Shown: piece by piece, positions 1 to 5,752 of the stretch | How positions within the stretch are numbered: position 1 is the stretch's first letter | How the letters are laid out: every line of letters starts with the position of its first letter | Assembly (NCBI GenBank): GCA_021828715.1 | Contig: JAJZDF010000034.1 | Location: 1 to 6,532, forward strand | Direction: 5' to 3' | Length of the DNA stretch: 6,532 nucleotides | From: Thermoplasmata archaeon | GTDB lineage: Archaea > Thermoplasmatota > Thermoplasmata > Lutacidiplasmatales > UBA184 | Position numbers and translations under genes: made by a program | The notes under the pieces: generated by a model | Told to the model about the DNA's origin: nothing | What the model saw: the letters and a program-made list of their open reading frames with translations, nothing else | Databases searched by the model: none

Positions 1-1
1 C

Positions 2-226
2 GAGAAGACCGGACGCACGGTGATCGTCCACGAGGCGGCCCGCTTCTGCGGGTTCGGGGCGGAGCTCGCCGCGCTCCTCTCCGAGAAGGCGTTCTACTCG
101 CTCAAGGCGCCGATCGCGCGGGTCACGGGGTACGACACTCCGTTCCCGTACGCCCTGGAGCACCTCTACCTGCCCACCGCCGCCCGGATCGCCCACGCCG
201 CCCGCGAGACCGTGAGGTCGGGCTGA
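2..226 (+). CDS. 2-oxoacid dehydrogenase E1 component, beta subunit (3' end only)
   Basis: Only the last 74 residues are present; the gene begins before the window. E1-beta pairs with E1-alpha to form the thiamine diphosphate-dependent decarboxylase of a 2-oxoacid dehydrogenase complex in the cytoplasm. This part is the C-terminal transketolase-type domain, which helps bind E2. It shows the typical order: a beta strand (TVIVHEAA), a glycine-rich helix start (GFGAELAALLSEKAF), then APIARVTGYDTPFPYALEHLYLP and a terminal helix. The GYDTPFP segment and the E...YLP that follows resemble the branched-chain enzyme more than pyruvate dehydrogenase E1-beta, which favours a branched-chain substrate (inference). 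The reading frame is open from base 2. The ATG of the E2 gene lies 4 bp beyond the TGA stop, so the two are very likely co-transcribed. An internal GTG at base 20 is not the true start because homologous sequence continues upstream of it. Confidence 0.93.
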   Translation, partial: EKTGRTVIVHEAARFCGFGAELAALLSEKAFYSLKAPIARVTGYDTPFPYALEHLYLPTAARIAHAARETVRSG

Positions 227-230
227 TCCC

Positions 231-1577
231 ATGCCGTACGAGTTCCGGCTCCCCGACATCGGGGAAGGCGTCGCCGAGGGAGAGATCGTCCGGTGGTTCG
301 TGAAGGAGGGCGACGAGATCCGGGAGGATGCCCCGCTCGTCAGCGTCCTCACCGACAAGGCGAACGTGGAGATCCCCTCCCCGAAGGCCGGGCGCGTCCT
401 CCGTCTGCATGCCCAGGTCGGGGAGAAGGTCAAGGTCGGGGGCCTCCTGGTCACGATCGAACCGGTCGGCGGGTCCGCCCCGGCCGGGGCCCCGATCCCC
501 GCCCCCTCGCCCCCCTCCCCCGCGCCGTCCGCGACGGCGACCGCGGCACCCCCCGCCACTCCCGATCGGGAGGTTCCCCCAATGCCGGCTCCGACCTCCC
601 CGGCTGCGGCGCCGACCGGACCGGTCCTCGCCTCCCCGTACCTGCGTCGGCTCGCTGCGGAGCGCGGAATCGACCTACGGACGATCCGCGGGAGCGGCCC
701 CGGTGGGCGGCTCGTGGAGGCCGATCTCTCCACCCCTCCCGCTCCCGGGGGGCCCGCCATCCCCTCCGATCGCTCGAATCACCCACCGGCGTCCCCCGCG
801 TCCCCCGGCGGGCCACCCCCCCCGGCCCCGACGATAGCGGTCCCCGCGGCGAGCGGGGGGAGCCCGGAGGAGACGCTGCAACGGATCCCGATCCGCGGGC
901 TCCGCCGGGTGATCGCGGATCACATGGCCGAGTCGGTGCACAAGGCGGCCCACTTCACCTACGTGGAGGAGGTCGACGTGAGCGAACTCGTCCGTCTCCG
1001 GGAGCGGATGGCGAAGCACGTGGAGAAGCAGGGGGTCCGGCTGAGCTACCTGCCGTTCCTCATCAAGGGGGTCGTGGCCGGGCTTCGGGCCCACCCGCGC
1101 CTCAACGCCACGGTAGATGACGCCCGGAACGAGCTCGTCCTCCACCCCTCGTACCACATCGGCATCGCGACCGCCGGCCCGGACGGGCTCATCGTACCGG
1201 TGATCCACCACGCCGAGGGACGCAGCCTCCTCCAGCTGGCGCGCGACATCCAGGATCTGGGCGACCGGGGACGCGCGGGAAAGCTGACGCGGGCGGAGCT
1301 CACCGGCGGCACGTTCACGATCACCAGTCTGGGTGCCCTCGGCGGGGTGCTCGCGACCCCGATCCTCAACTACCCCGAGGTCGGGATCCTCGGGGTGCAC
1401 CGGATCTTCCGCCGCCCGGTCTACCGCCCGGACGGCACGATCGGGCCGGCCGATCTCATGAACCTCTCGGTGTCCCTCGACCACCGGCTGATCGACGGGA
1501 TCGAAGGGGCCCAGTTCCTGGCGACCGTGAAGGGATACCTCGAGGACCCGCACCAACTCTTCGCGGAGATGGCCTGA
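231..1577 (+). CDS. Dihydrolipoamide acyltransferase, E2 core of a 2-oxoacid dehydrogenase complex
   Basis: This 448-residue protein is the structural core of the complex and moves the acyl group from E1 to CoA on a swinging lipoyl arm. Residues 1-78 form one lipoyl domain, with LTDKANVEIPSP placing the lipoylated lysine at K43. Residues 79-131 are a Pro/Ala-rich flexible linker. Residues 132-167 (SPYLRRLAAERGIDL through GSGPGGRLVEADL) are the peripheral subunit-binding domain that docks E1 and E3. A second Pro-rich linker covers about 168-214. The catalytic domain runs from about 217 to the end and closes with SVSLDHRLIDG, where H418 and D422 fit the HxxxDG active site. HFTYVEEVDVSEL suits a branched-chain-type E2, but family membership alone does not fix the substrate. 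The ATG start is set by the lipoyl domain beginning at once (MPYEFRLPDIGEG). A weak GAGGT lies 12 nt upstream, inside the end of E1-beta. The gene sits before E1-alpha, which is unusual. Confidence 0.97.
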   Translation: MPYEFRLPDIGEGVAEGEIVRWFVKEGDEIREDAPLVSVLTDKANVEIPSPKAGRVLRLHAQVGEKVKVGGLLVTIEPVGGSAPAGAPIPAPSPPSPAPSATATAAPPATPDREVPPMPAPTSPAAAPTGPVLASPYLRRLAAERGIDLRTIRGSGPGGRLVEADLSTPPAPGGPAIPSDRSNHPPASPASPGGPPPPAPTIAVPAASGGSPEETLQRIPIRGLRRVIADHMAESVHKAAHFTYVEEVDVSELVRLRERMAKHVEKQGVRLSYLPFLIKGVVAGLRAHPRLNATVDDARNELVLHPSYHIGIATAGPDGLIVPVIHHAEGRSLLQLARDIQDLGDRGRAGKLTRAELTGGTFTITSLGALGGVLATPILNYPEVGILGVHRIFRRPVYRPDGTIGPADLMNLSVSLDHRLIDGIEGAQFLATVKGYLEDPHQLFAEMA

Positions 1578-1603
1578 GGCGGGGCCATCTCACGGACCGC
1601 GCC

Positions 1604-1610
1604 GGAGGGG
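1604..1610 (+). promoter_or_regulatory. Possible Shine-Dalgarno site for E1-alpha
   Basis: GGAGGGG lies 13 nt before the ATG at 1624, in the 46-bp gap between E2 and E1-alpha. The spacing is longer than ideal, so its use is uncertain. I see no AT-rich promoter box in this gap, which supports read-through transcription from E2 rather than a separate start. The gap also shows no T-rich terminator. Confidence 0.45.
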
Positions 1611-1623
1611 ACGGCTCCGACCC

Positions 1624-2670
1624 ATGACCGCATCGGGCGAGGTCGTGCCCCTCCCGTACTCCCGGCCCCAGGTGGTGGAGCGCCTTGGGCCTCTCGGACC
1701 GGAGACGATGGTCTCGGCCCTCCGTTGGATGACGCTCGGTCGGGCGCTCGATGCCCGTATGCAGGGACTGCAGCGACAGGGTCGGGTCGGGTTCTACGGC
1801 GCGGCGACGGGCCAGGAGGCCGTATCGGTGGCGGCCGGCCTCGTCAGCACCCCGGAGGACTGGATCCTCCCGGGCCTGCGGGAGCAGCTGATCGCCCTCG
1901 TACGGGGCCACGCCCTCGAACGGTACGTCCACCATCTCTTCGCGGACGACCGCGACCCGGCCCGGGGCCGGAACATGCCGTGCCATCCGACGGCATCGGA
2001 GGTACACTACGTCTCGATGTCGTCGGTGATCGGGACCCAGGTCACCCACGCGGTCGGGGTGGCCTACGGGATGAAGATCCGACGCTCTCCGGGGGTCGCC
2101 CTCGCCTTCTTCGGGGACGGCGCGACCAGCGCGAACGACGTGCACGCCGGCCTCAACTTTGCGGGGGTCTGGCGGCTTCCCGTCGTCTTCTGCTGCACGA
2201 ACAACCAGTGGGCGATCTCCCTCCCGGTCGCGAAGCAGACAGCCGCCCCGATCCTCGCGGCGAAGGCCTCCGCCTACGGGATCCCGGGGCACCGGGTCGA
2301 CGGGACCGACTTCGTCGCCGTCTGCGAGGCGCTGGGGCGGGCCCTGGCGGCCGGACGGGCCGGGCGGGGGGCGACCTTCCTCGAGTTCGTCGTCTACCGG
2401 ATGACCCCGCACTCGAGCTCGGACGATCCGGCCCGCTACCAGCCGAAGGAGTGGCCGGAGCGGGCCCGAGCGCACGACCCCGTGGAACGGCTGGCGGCGT
2501 GGCTGGAGGCGGAGGGGCTCGTCTCGGCTTCGGGCCGTGACGAGATGCGCCTCCGGGCCGAGGAGCAGGTCCGCGCCGCGGTCGCCGTCGCCGAGTCGAC
2601 GCCGCCCCCGGACCCGGTGTCGTTGACCGAAGACGTCTATGCTCCCTTCGGCTCGGGCCGCTCGGGGTAG
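1624..2670 (+). CDS. 2-oxoacid dehydrogenase E1 component, alpha subunit
   Basis: This 348-residue subunit binds thiamine diphosphate and, with E1-beta, decarboxylates a 2-oxoacid and acylates the E2 lipoyl group. The N-terminal part carries RVGFYGAATGQEAVSVAAG and DWILPGLRE, typical of the family. The thiamine diphosphate motif starts with GDG at 164-166 and closes with NN at 193-194. The loop HSSSDDPARY (263-272) matches the HSxSDD loop of branched-chain E1-alpha, which carries the phosphorylation sites in animals. No kinase gene is visible here, so regulation by phosphorylation should not be assumed. The C-terminal region (SLTEDVY near 333-339) also fits the branched-chain type. Length is near normal for bacterial and archaeal members. 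The ATG gives a short N-terminal lead before the conserved fold. The stop is 5 bp before the E3 start. It lies after E2 instead of directly before E1-beta, so either the order was rearranged or a second alpha gene lies upstream of the window. Confidence 0.96.
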   Translation: MTASGEVVPLPYSRPQVVERLGPLGPETMVSALRWMTLGRALDARMQGLQRQGRVGFYGAATGQEAVSVAAGLVSTPEDWILPGLREQLIALVRGHALERYVHHLFADDRDPARGRNMPCHPTASEVHYVSMSSVIGTQVTHAVGVAYGMKIRRSPGVALAFFGDGATSANDVHAGLNFAGVWRLPVVFCCTNNQWAISLPVAKQTAAPILAAKASAYGIPGHRVDGTDFVAVCEALGRALAAGRAGRGATFLEFVVYRMTPHSSSDDPARYQPKEWPERARAHDPVERLAAWLEAEGLVSASGRDEMRLRAEEQVRAAVAVAESTPPPDPVSLTEDVYAPFGSGRSG

Positions 2671-2675
2671 GGACG

Positions 2676-4118
2676 ATGGCAGGGACGTACGCGCGCGCCA
2701 CGGAGATCTTGGTGGTCGGGGGAGGACCCGGTGGGTACATGGCCGCGATCCGCGCCGGCCAGCTCGGGAAGAAGGTCCTGCTCGTCGAGAAGGACGCGCT
2801 GGGCGGCGAATGCCTGAACCGCGGGTGCATCCCGTCGAAGGCGTTGATCCACGCCTCCCTCCTCTATCACCGCCTCCGTTCCGACGGGGAGAGCCTCGGG
2901 GTCATCGCCCCGGACGTTTCGTTCGACTTCGCGCGGGCGGCGGCGGGGAAGGCGGCGGTCGTCCGGAAGGAGCGGGACGGTGTCGCGAGCCTGCTCAAAT
3001 CGGCCGGAGCGACGGTCCTCCCGGGAGTGGGCCGGTTCACCGGCCCTCGCTCGCTCGATCTCGCCGCCCCGGACGGCGGGCACGAGCGAATCGACTTCCA
3101 GTACGCCGTGATCGCGACCGGGGCGGTTCCCGCGACCCTCCGGGGCTTCGAGACCGACGGCACGACCGTGGTGAACGCCTGGGAACTGCTCGACGCCACC
3201 TCCCTGCCCCGGTCGATGCTCATCCTCGGCGGAGGGGTGAGCGGATGCGAGCTCGGGCAGTTCCTCGCCCGGGTGGGGGTGGACGTCACCCTCGTCGAAC
3301 TGATGCCCCAGCTGCTCCCCGGCCTCGATCCGGATCTCGCGCGCGAAGCGACCGGGGCGTTCGAGCGCCTCGGGATGCACCTCCGGGTCGGGACGAAGGC
3401 GACCGCACTCGAGCGAAGCGCGAACGGCATCACCCTCCGGGTCGAGGGGCCGGCGGGACCCGAGACGCTCGCCGCCGAGCGGCTCTTCGTTACCGTCGGG
3501 AAGCGGCCGGCGAGCGGCGATCTCGGCCTCGAGGAGGCCGGCGTGGAGTTCGATCCCCGGACGGGGTTCATCCCCGTCACGGACCGGATGCAGACCAATG
3601 TACCGCACTTCTTTGCCGTCGGCGACGTCGCGCGCCCGCCGATGCTCGCGCACAAGGCCTACCGCGAGGGGATCGTCGCCGCCGAGGCGATCGCCGGCCT
3701 CCCGACGCGGTACCAGTTCCAGGCGATGCCGTCGGTCGTCTTCACGACGCCCGAGCTCGCGAGCGTCGGGATCGGCCGGGAGGAGGCCGAGAAGCTCGGA
3801 TATCGGCCCCGGGAGGTCCGCTTTCCGTTCGCGGCGCTCGGCCGCGCCCACGCGAACCATGCGACCGGAGGCTGGGTCAAGATCGTCGGGGACGACATCT
3901 CGGGCGCCCTCCTCGGGGTTCGGATCGCGGGCGAGGGGGCGGGGGAGTACGTCACCGAGGTCTCCTTCGGCCTCGAGATGGGGGCGAAGGTGCGCGATCT
4001 GGCCCAGACCATCCATCCTCACCCGACGTTCTCCGAAGCGGTCCAGGAAGCGGCGCTGTTGTGGCTGGGGGAACCGATGCACGTGGCGCGGAGGCGGCCG
4101 GATGCTGCGGGTCGTTGA
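2676..4118 (+). CDS. lpdA: Dihydrolipoamide dehydrogenase (E3)
   Basis: This 480-residue flavoprotein re-oxidises the dihydrolipoyl arm of E2 and passes electrons through a redox disulfide and FAD to NAD+. Visible parts, in order: the FAD-binding GGGPGGY (15-21); the redox pair in GGECLNRGCIPSK (C46 and C51); the NAD-binding GGGVSGCELG near 186-195; the second FAD contact FFAVGDV near 310-316 followed by MLAHKAYREG; and the C-terminal dimerisation domain ending in HPHPTFSE, where H449 and E454 form the catalytic dyad. All catalytic residues are present, so the enzyme should be active. Mercuric reductase and other relatives share the fold, but the HPTxSE end and the E2/E1 neighbours make E3 by far the best call. 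The ATG is 5 bp after the E1-alpha stop, with only a weak purine-rich stretch (GGGACG) before it. The last 17 bp overlap lipB in another frame. Confidence 0.97.
   Translation: MAGTYARATEILVVGGGPGGYMAAIRAGQLGKKVLLVEKDALGGECLNRGCIPSKALIHASLLYHRLRSDGESLGVIAPDVSFDFARAAAGKAAVVRKERDGVASLLKSAGATVLPGVGRFTGPRSLDLAAPDGGHERIDFQYAVIATGAVPATLRGFETDGTTVVNAWELLDATSLPRSMLILGGGVSGCELGQFLARVGVDVTLVELMPQLLPGLDPDLAREATGAFERLGMHLRVGTKATALERSANGITLRVEGPAGPETLAAERLFVTVGKRPASGDLGLEEAGVEFDPRTGFIPVTDRMQTNVPHFFAVGDVARPPMLAHKAYREGIVAAEAIAGLPTRYQFQAMPSVVFTTPELASVGIGREEAEKLGYRPREVRFPFAALGRAHANHATGGWVKIVGDDISGALLGVRIAGEGAGEYVTEVSFGLEMGAKVRDLAQTIHPHPTFSEAVQEAALLWLGEPMHVARRRPDAAGR
4090..4094 (+). promoter_or_regulatory. Shine-Dalgarno site for lipB
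   Basis: GGAGG sits 7 nt before the ATG at 4102 and inside the 3' end of the E3 gene. It is the best-placed ribosome-binding site in the window. It supports the ATG at 4102 as the lipB start over any start further upstream in the same frame. Confidence 0.6.
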
Positions 4119-4779
4119 CTGGGGGACGCGGGAGTATTCGGAGGCCCTCGGGGCGATGCGCGACCTCGTCCGGGCCCGACGGGCCGGCGAGGTGGCGGAC
4201 ACGCTCGTGCTCGTCGAACATCCCCCGGTCGTCACGGTCGGAGTCGAGGGCGACGACGGCGCGGCTGCCGCGAGCGGCGTGCCGGTCGTCGCTGTCGAGC
4301 GGGGCGGGAAGGCGACCTACCACGGCCCGGGGCAACTCGTCGCGTATCCGGTCGTCGATCTGGATTCGCGCGGACGGGACGTGCGCGCGTTCGTCCACGA
4401 CCTGGAGGCGACGGTCGTGCAAACGATCGCCGAGTGGGGGGTCGGGGGCGCCCACGTCCCCGGACGCCGGGGCGTCTGGGTCGACGGCCGTCGCAAGATC
4501 GCCTCCGTCGGGGTGGCGGTCGAAGGATGGGTCACGTTCCACGGGACCGCCCTGAATGTGGACATCGACCTCCGGCCGTTCGAGCGGTTCCATCCGTGCG
4601 GGTTCGACGGACCGGTGATGACCTCCCTCGCCCGCGAGACGGGACGGCCGGTCTCGGTTGCCGCGACGAAGCCCGCGTTCGTCCGGGCGTTCCGCGAACG
4701 GTTCGGGGCGTCGCACCCGGCCGCGCCGACCGCAGCGGAAGAGGGGGCGGCGCGGGTCGCCCCCGCCCCGAGCGGATGA
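4102..4779 (+). CDS. lipB: Lipoyl(octanoyl) transferase LipB
   Basis: LipB moves an octanoyl group, from octanoyl-acyl carrier protein in bacteria, to the lipoyl-domain lysine of E2 and similar proteins. A lipoyl synthase then adds two sulfurs. The 225-residue product shows the family signature RGGKATYHGPGQLVAYP (67-83) and the catalytic pair: K132 in RRKIASVGVAV, and C166 in HPCGFDG just after FHGTALNVDIDL. These correspond to the Lys and Cys of the acyl-enzyme mechanism in E. coli LipB. The separate lipoate-protein ligase (LplA) family lacks this HPCG cysteine, so LipB is favoured. About 25 Ala/Pro-rich residues follow the last conserved helix and look like an unstructured tail. The start overlaps E3 by 17 bp. 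Its place after E3 suggests it services the E2 made by the same operon. No lipoyl synthase gene is in the window. Confidence 0.95.
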   Translation: MLRVVDWGTREYSEALGAMRDLVRARRAGEVADTLVLVEHPPVVTVGVEGDDGAAAASGVPVVAVERGGKATYHGPGQLVAYPVVDLDSRGRDVRAFVHDLEATVVQTIAEWGVGGAHVPGRRGVWVDGRRKIASVGVAVEGWVTFHGTALNVDIDLRPFERFHPCGFDGPVMTSLARETGRPVSVAATKPAFVRAFRERFGASHPAAPTAAEEGAARVAPAPSG

Positions 4780-5720
4780 GCGGTGCCGCGGGGCCCGCGA
4801 AACGCCAGTCGCAGCTTCTGATCGTCGGCGGCGGCACCGGCCTCGTCGGACGAGCGCTGCTCGAGGAGTTCCGCGCGGATCATGCGATCCGGACGATCCA
4901 CCGCCGTCCCTCCGCGCGCGAGATCGCCCTCGGGGTGGAGGTGCTGCGGGCGGATGTCGGGCTCGTGCAGGACTGGTCGCCGATGCTCGAGGGCGTCGAC
5001 CTGCTCGTGAATGTCGCGTGGTACCGCTCGGGTCCCGATCGTCGGTTCCGTCCCCTCGCCGCCGGCCTCGAACGAATGTTCCGGGCGGCCGCCGCGGCCG
5101 GGATCCCCCGTGTCGTCCATCTGAGCGTCCCTCCGGCGCCGTCGTCCCTCGAGGAGGAACTGCCGTACCTCGTGCGCAAGCGGCAGGTCGACCAGACCGT
5201 TCGGAACAGCGATCTCGACTACACGATCCTGACGCCGACGATGCTCTTCGGGCCCGGTGACCGCCTGCTGACCGTGATGCTCCGTACGATGCGGCGCTGG
5301 CACCGCTTTCCGCTGTTCGACGGGGGCGGCTACCACATCAGTCCGGTCGCAGCCTCGGACCTCGCGCGGATCGTTCGCGTGGAGGGATCGCGCGGCGGCC
5401 GCCGCACCGTTCCGATCGGGGGGCCCCGTCGGTGGACCTACCGCGACCTTACCGACCGTCTCTTCCGCGCCCTGGGCGATCCCCCCCGCTACTGGAACTG
5501 GTCCGCCGCGCGGGGCCGGCGCGTCGCCCGGCTCCTCGAAGTCCTCGGCTCGACGCTGATCTACCCCTACGAGGTCGACTGGCTCGTCTCGGACATGCTC
5601 GGGCTCCCCCCGTATGCCGGCCTCGACCGGCCGATGCAGGACGTCGAGCCGTTCCTGGACCGGGAGGCGGCGCGCCTCCTCGGCGCCCGGCCGGCGCCCC
5701 TCCCGCCCCAAGACGGGTAG
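4776..5720 (+). CDS. Atypical SDR-family NAD(P)-binding protein (NmrA/NDUFA9-like)
   Basis: This 314-residue protein has a Rossmann fold of the extended, atypical SDR type. After a short polar lead, QLLIVGGGTGLVGRALLEEF (about 13-32) holds the dinucleotide-binding GGGTGLVG at 18-25. HRRPS at 42-46 lies at the end of the second strand and could contact the NADP phosphate (inference). VDLLVNVAW (74-82), VVHLS (113-117) and the YLVRK pair Y131/K135 (a YxxxK match) follow, then LDYTILTPTMLFGPGD (147-162), which resembles NDUFA9-like and NAD-epimerase-like members. The C-terminal third (WTYRDLTDRLFRALG and on) is the substrate side and gives no clear substrate. No membrane segment or signal peptide is evident. 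Its ATG overlaps the lipB stop as ATGA, so translation is probably coupled to lipB. No role in lipoate or 2-oxoacid metabolism is known to me. It could be a quinone- or sugar-related reductase or a non-catalytic NAD(P) sensor; the exact function is unknown. Confidence 0.88.
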   Translation: MSGAAGPAKRQSQLLIVGGGTGLVGRALLEEFRADHAIRTIHRRPSAREIALGVEVLRADVGLVQDWSPMLEGVDLLVNVAWYRSGPDRRFRPLAAGLERMFRAAAAAGIPRVVHLSVPPAPSSLEEELPYLVRKRQVDQTVRNSDLDYTILTPTMLFGPGDRLLTVMLRTMRRWHRFPLFDGGGYHISPVAASDLARIVRVEGSRGGRRTVPIGGPRRWTYRDLTDRLFRALGDPPRYWNWSAARGRRVARLLEVLGSTLIYPYEVDWLVSDMLGLPPYAGLDRPMQDVEPFLDREAARLLGARPAPLPPQDG

Positions 5721-5728
5721 ATTTAAGG
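5721..5728 (+). promoter_or_regulatory. Archaeal-type TATA box for the HsdR-N-like gene
   Basis: ATTTAAGG stands out as AT-rich in very GC-rich DNA and begins right after the SDR stop codon. Its centre is about 28 bp before the ATG at 5753. An archaeal TATA box sits about 26-27 bp before the transcription start, so the message would begin at or within a base or two of the ATG and be leaderless. There is no Shine-Dalgarno motif before this ATG, which agrees. A purine-rich GGGTAG just upstream could act as the BRE, but this is weak. A bacterial promoter with a -10 at TAGATT has no convincing -35. Confidence 0.65.
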
Positions 5729-5751
5729 GCGGACGGGCCCATTCACCGCCC
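5727..5751. repeat. Inverted repeat between TATA box and start codon
   Basis: GGGCGG (5727-5732) and CCGCCC (5746-5751) form a perfect 6-bp inverted repeat with a 13-nt spacer. A central GGGCCC palindrome lies at 5735-5740. It fills the space between the TATA box and the start codon, where an archaeal repressor could block transcription. In DNA this rich in G and C such a repeat can arise by chance, so an operator role is only a possibility. Confidence 0.3.
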
Positions 5752-5752
5752 G

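Noticed and set aside
3598..4101. Upstream extension of the lipB frame
   Set aside because: The frame is open but the translation is Arg/Ser-rich and lies over E3. LipB homology begins at MLRVVDWG, and a GGAGG sits just before the ATG at 4102.
2637..4235. Long minus-strand open frame (532 codons) opposite E3
   Set aside because: It is antisense to a complete E3 gene with all its motifs. The translation is Arg/Gly/Pro/Asp-rich with no recognisable domain, as expected from codon bias in GC-rich DNA.
2639..4555. Long plus-strand open frame (638 codons) spanning E3 and part of lipB
   Set aside because: It is a shifted frame over two well-supported genes. It is full of Arg, Gly and Pro with no domain signal.
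4434..4775. Upstream extension of the SDR frame
   Set aside because: It overlaps lipB including its catalytic cysteine region and reads as low-complexity Arg/Pro/Gly. The Rossmann strand starts soon after the ATG at 4776.
4317..5711. Minus-strand open frame (464 codons) opposite lipB and the SDR
   Set aside because: It is antisense to genes with clear catalytic motifs, and its composition is that of a GC-rich shadow frame.
5702..5717. Possible terminator hairpin at the end of the SDR gene (CCCG...CGGG)
   Set aside because: The stem is only 4 bp with an 8-nt loop and no T-run follows. It also lies inside the coding region.
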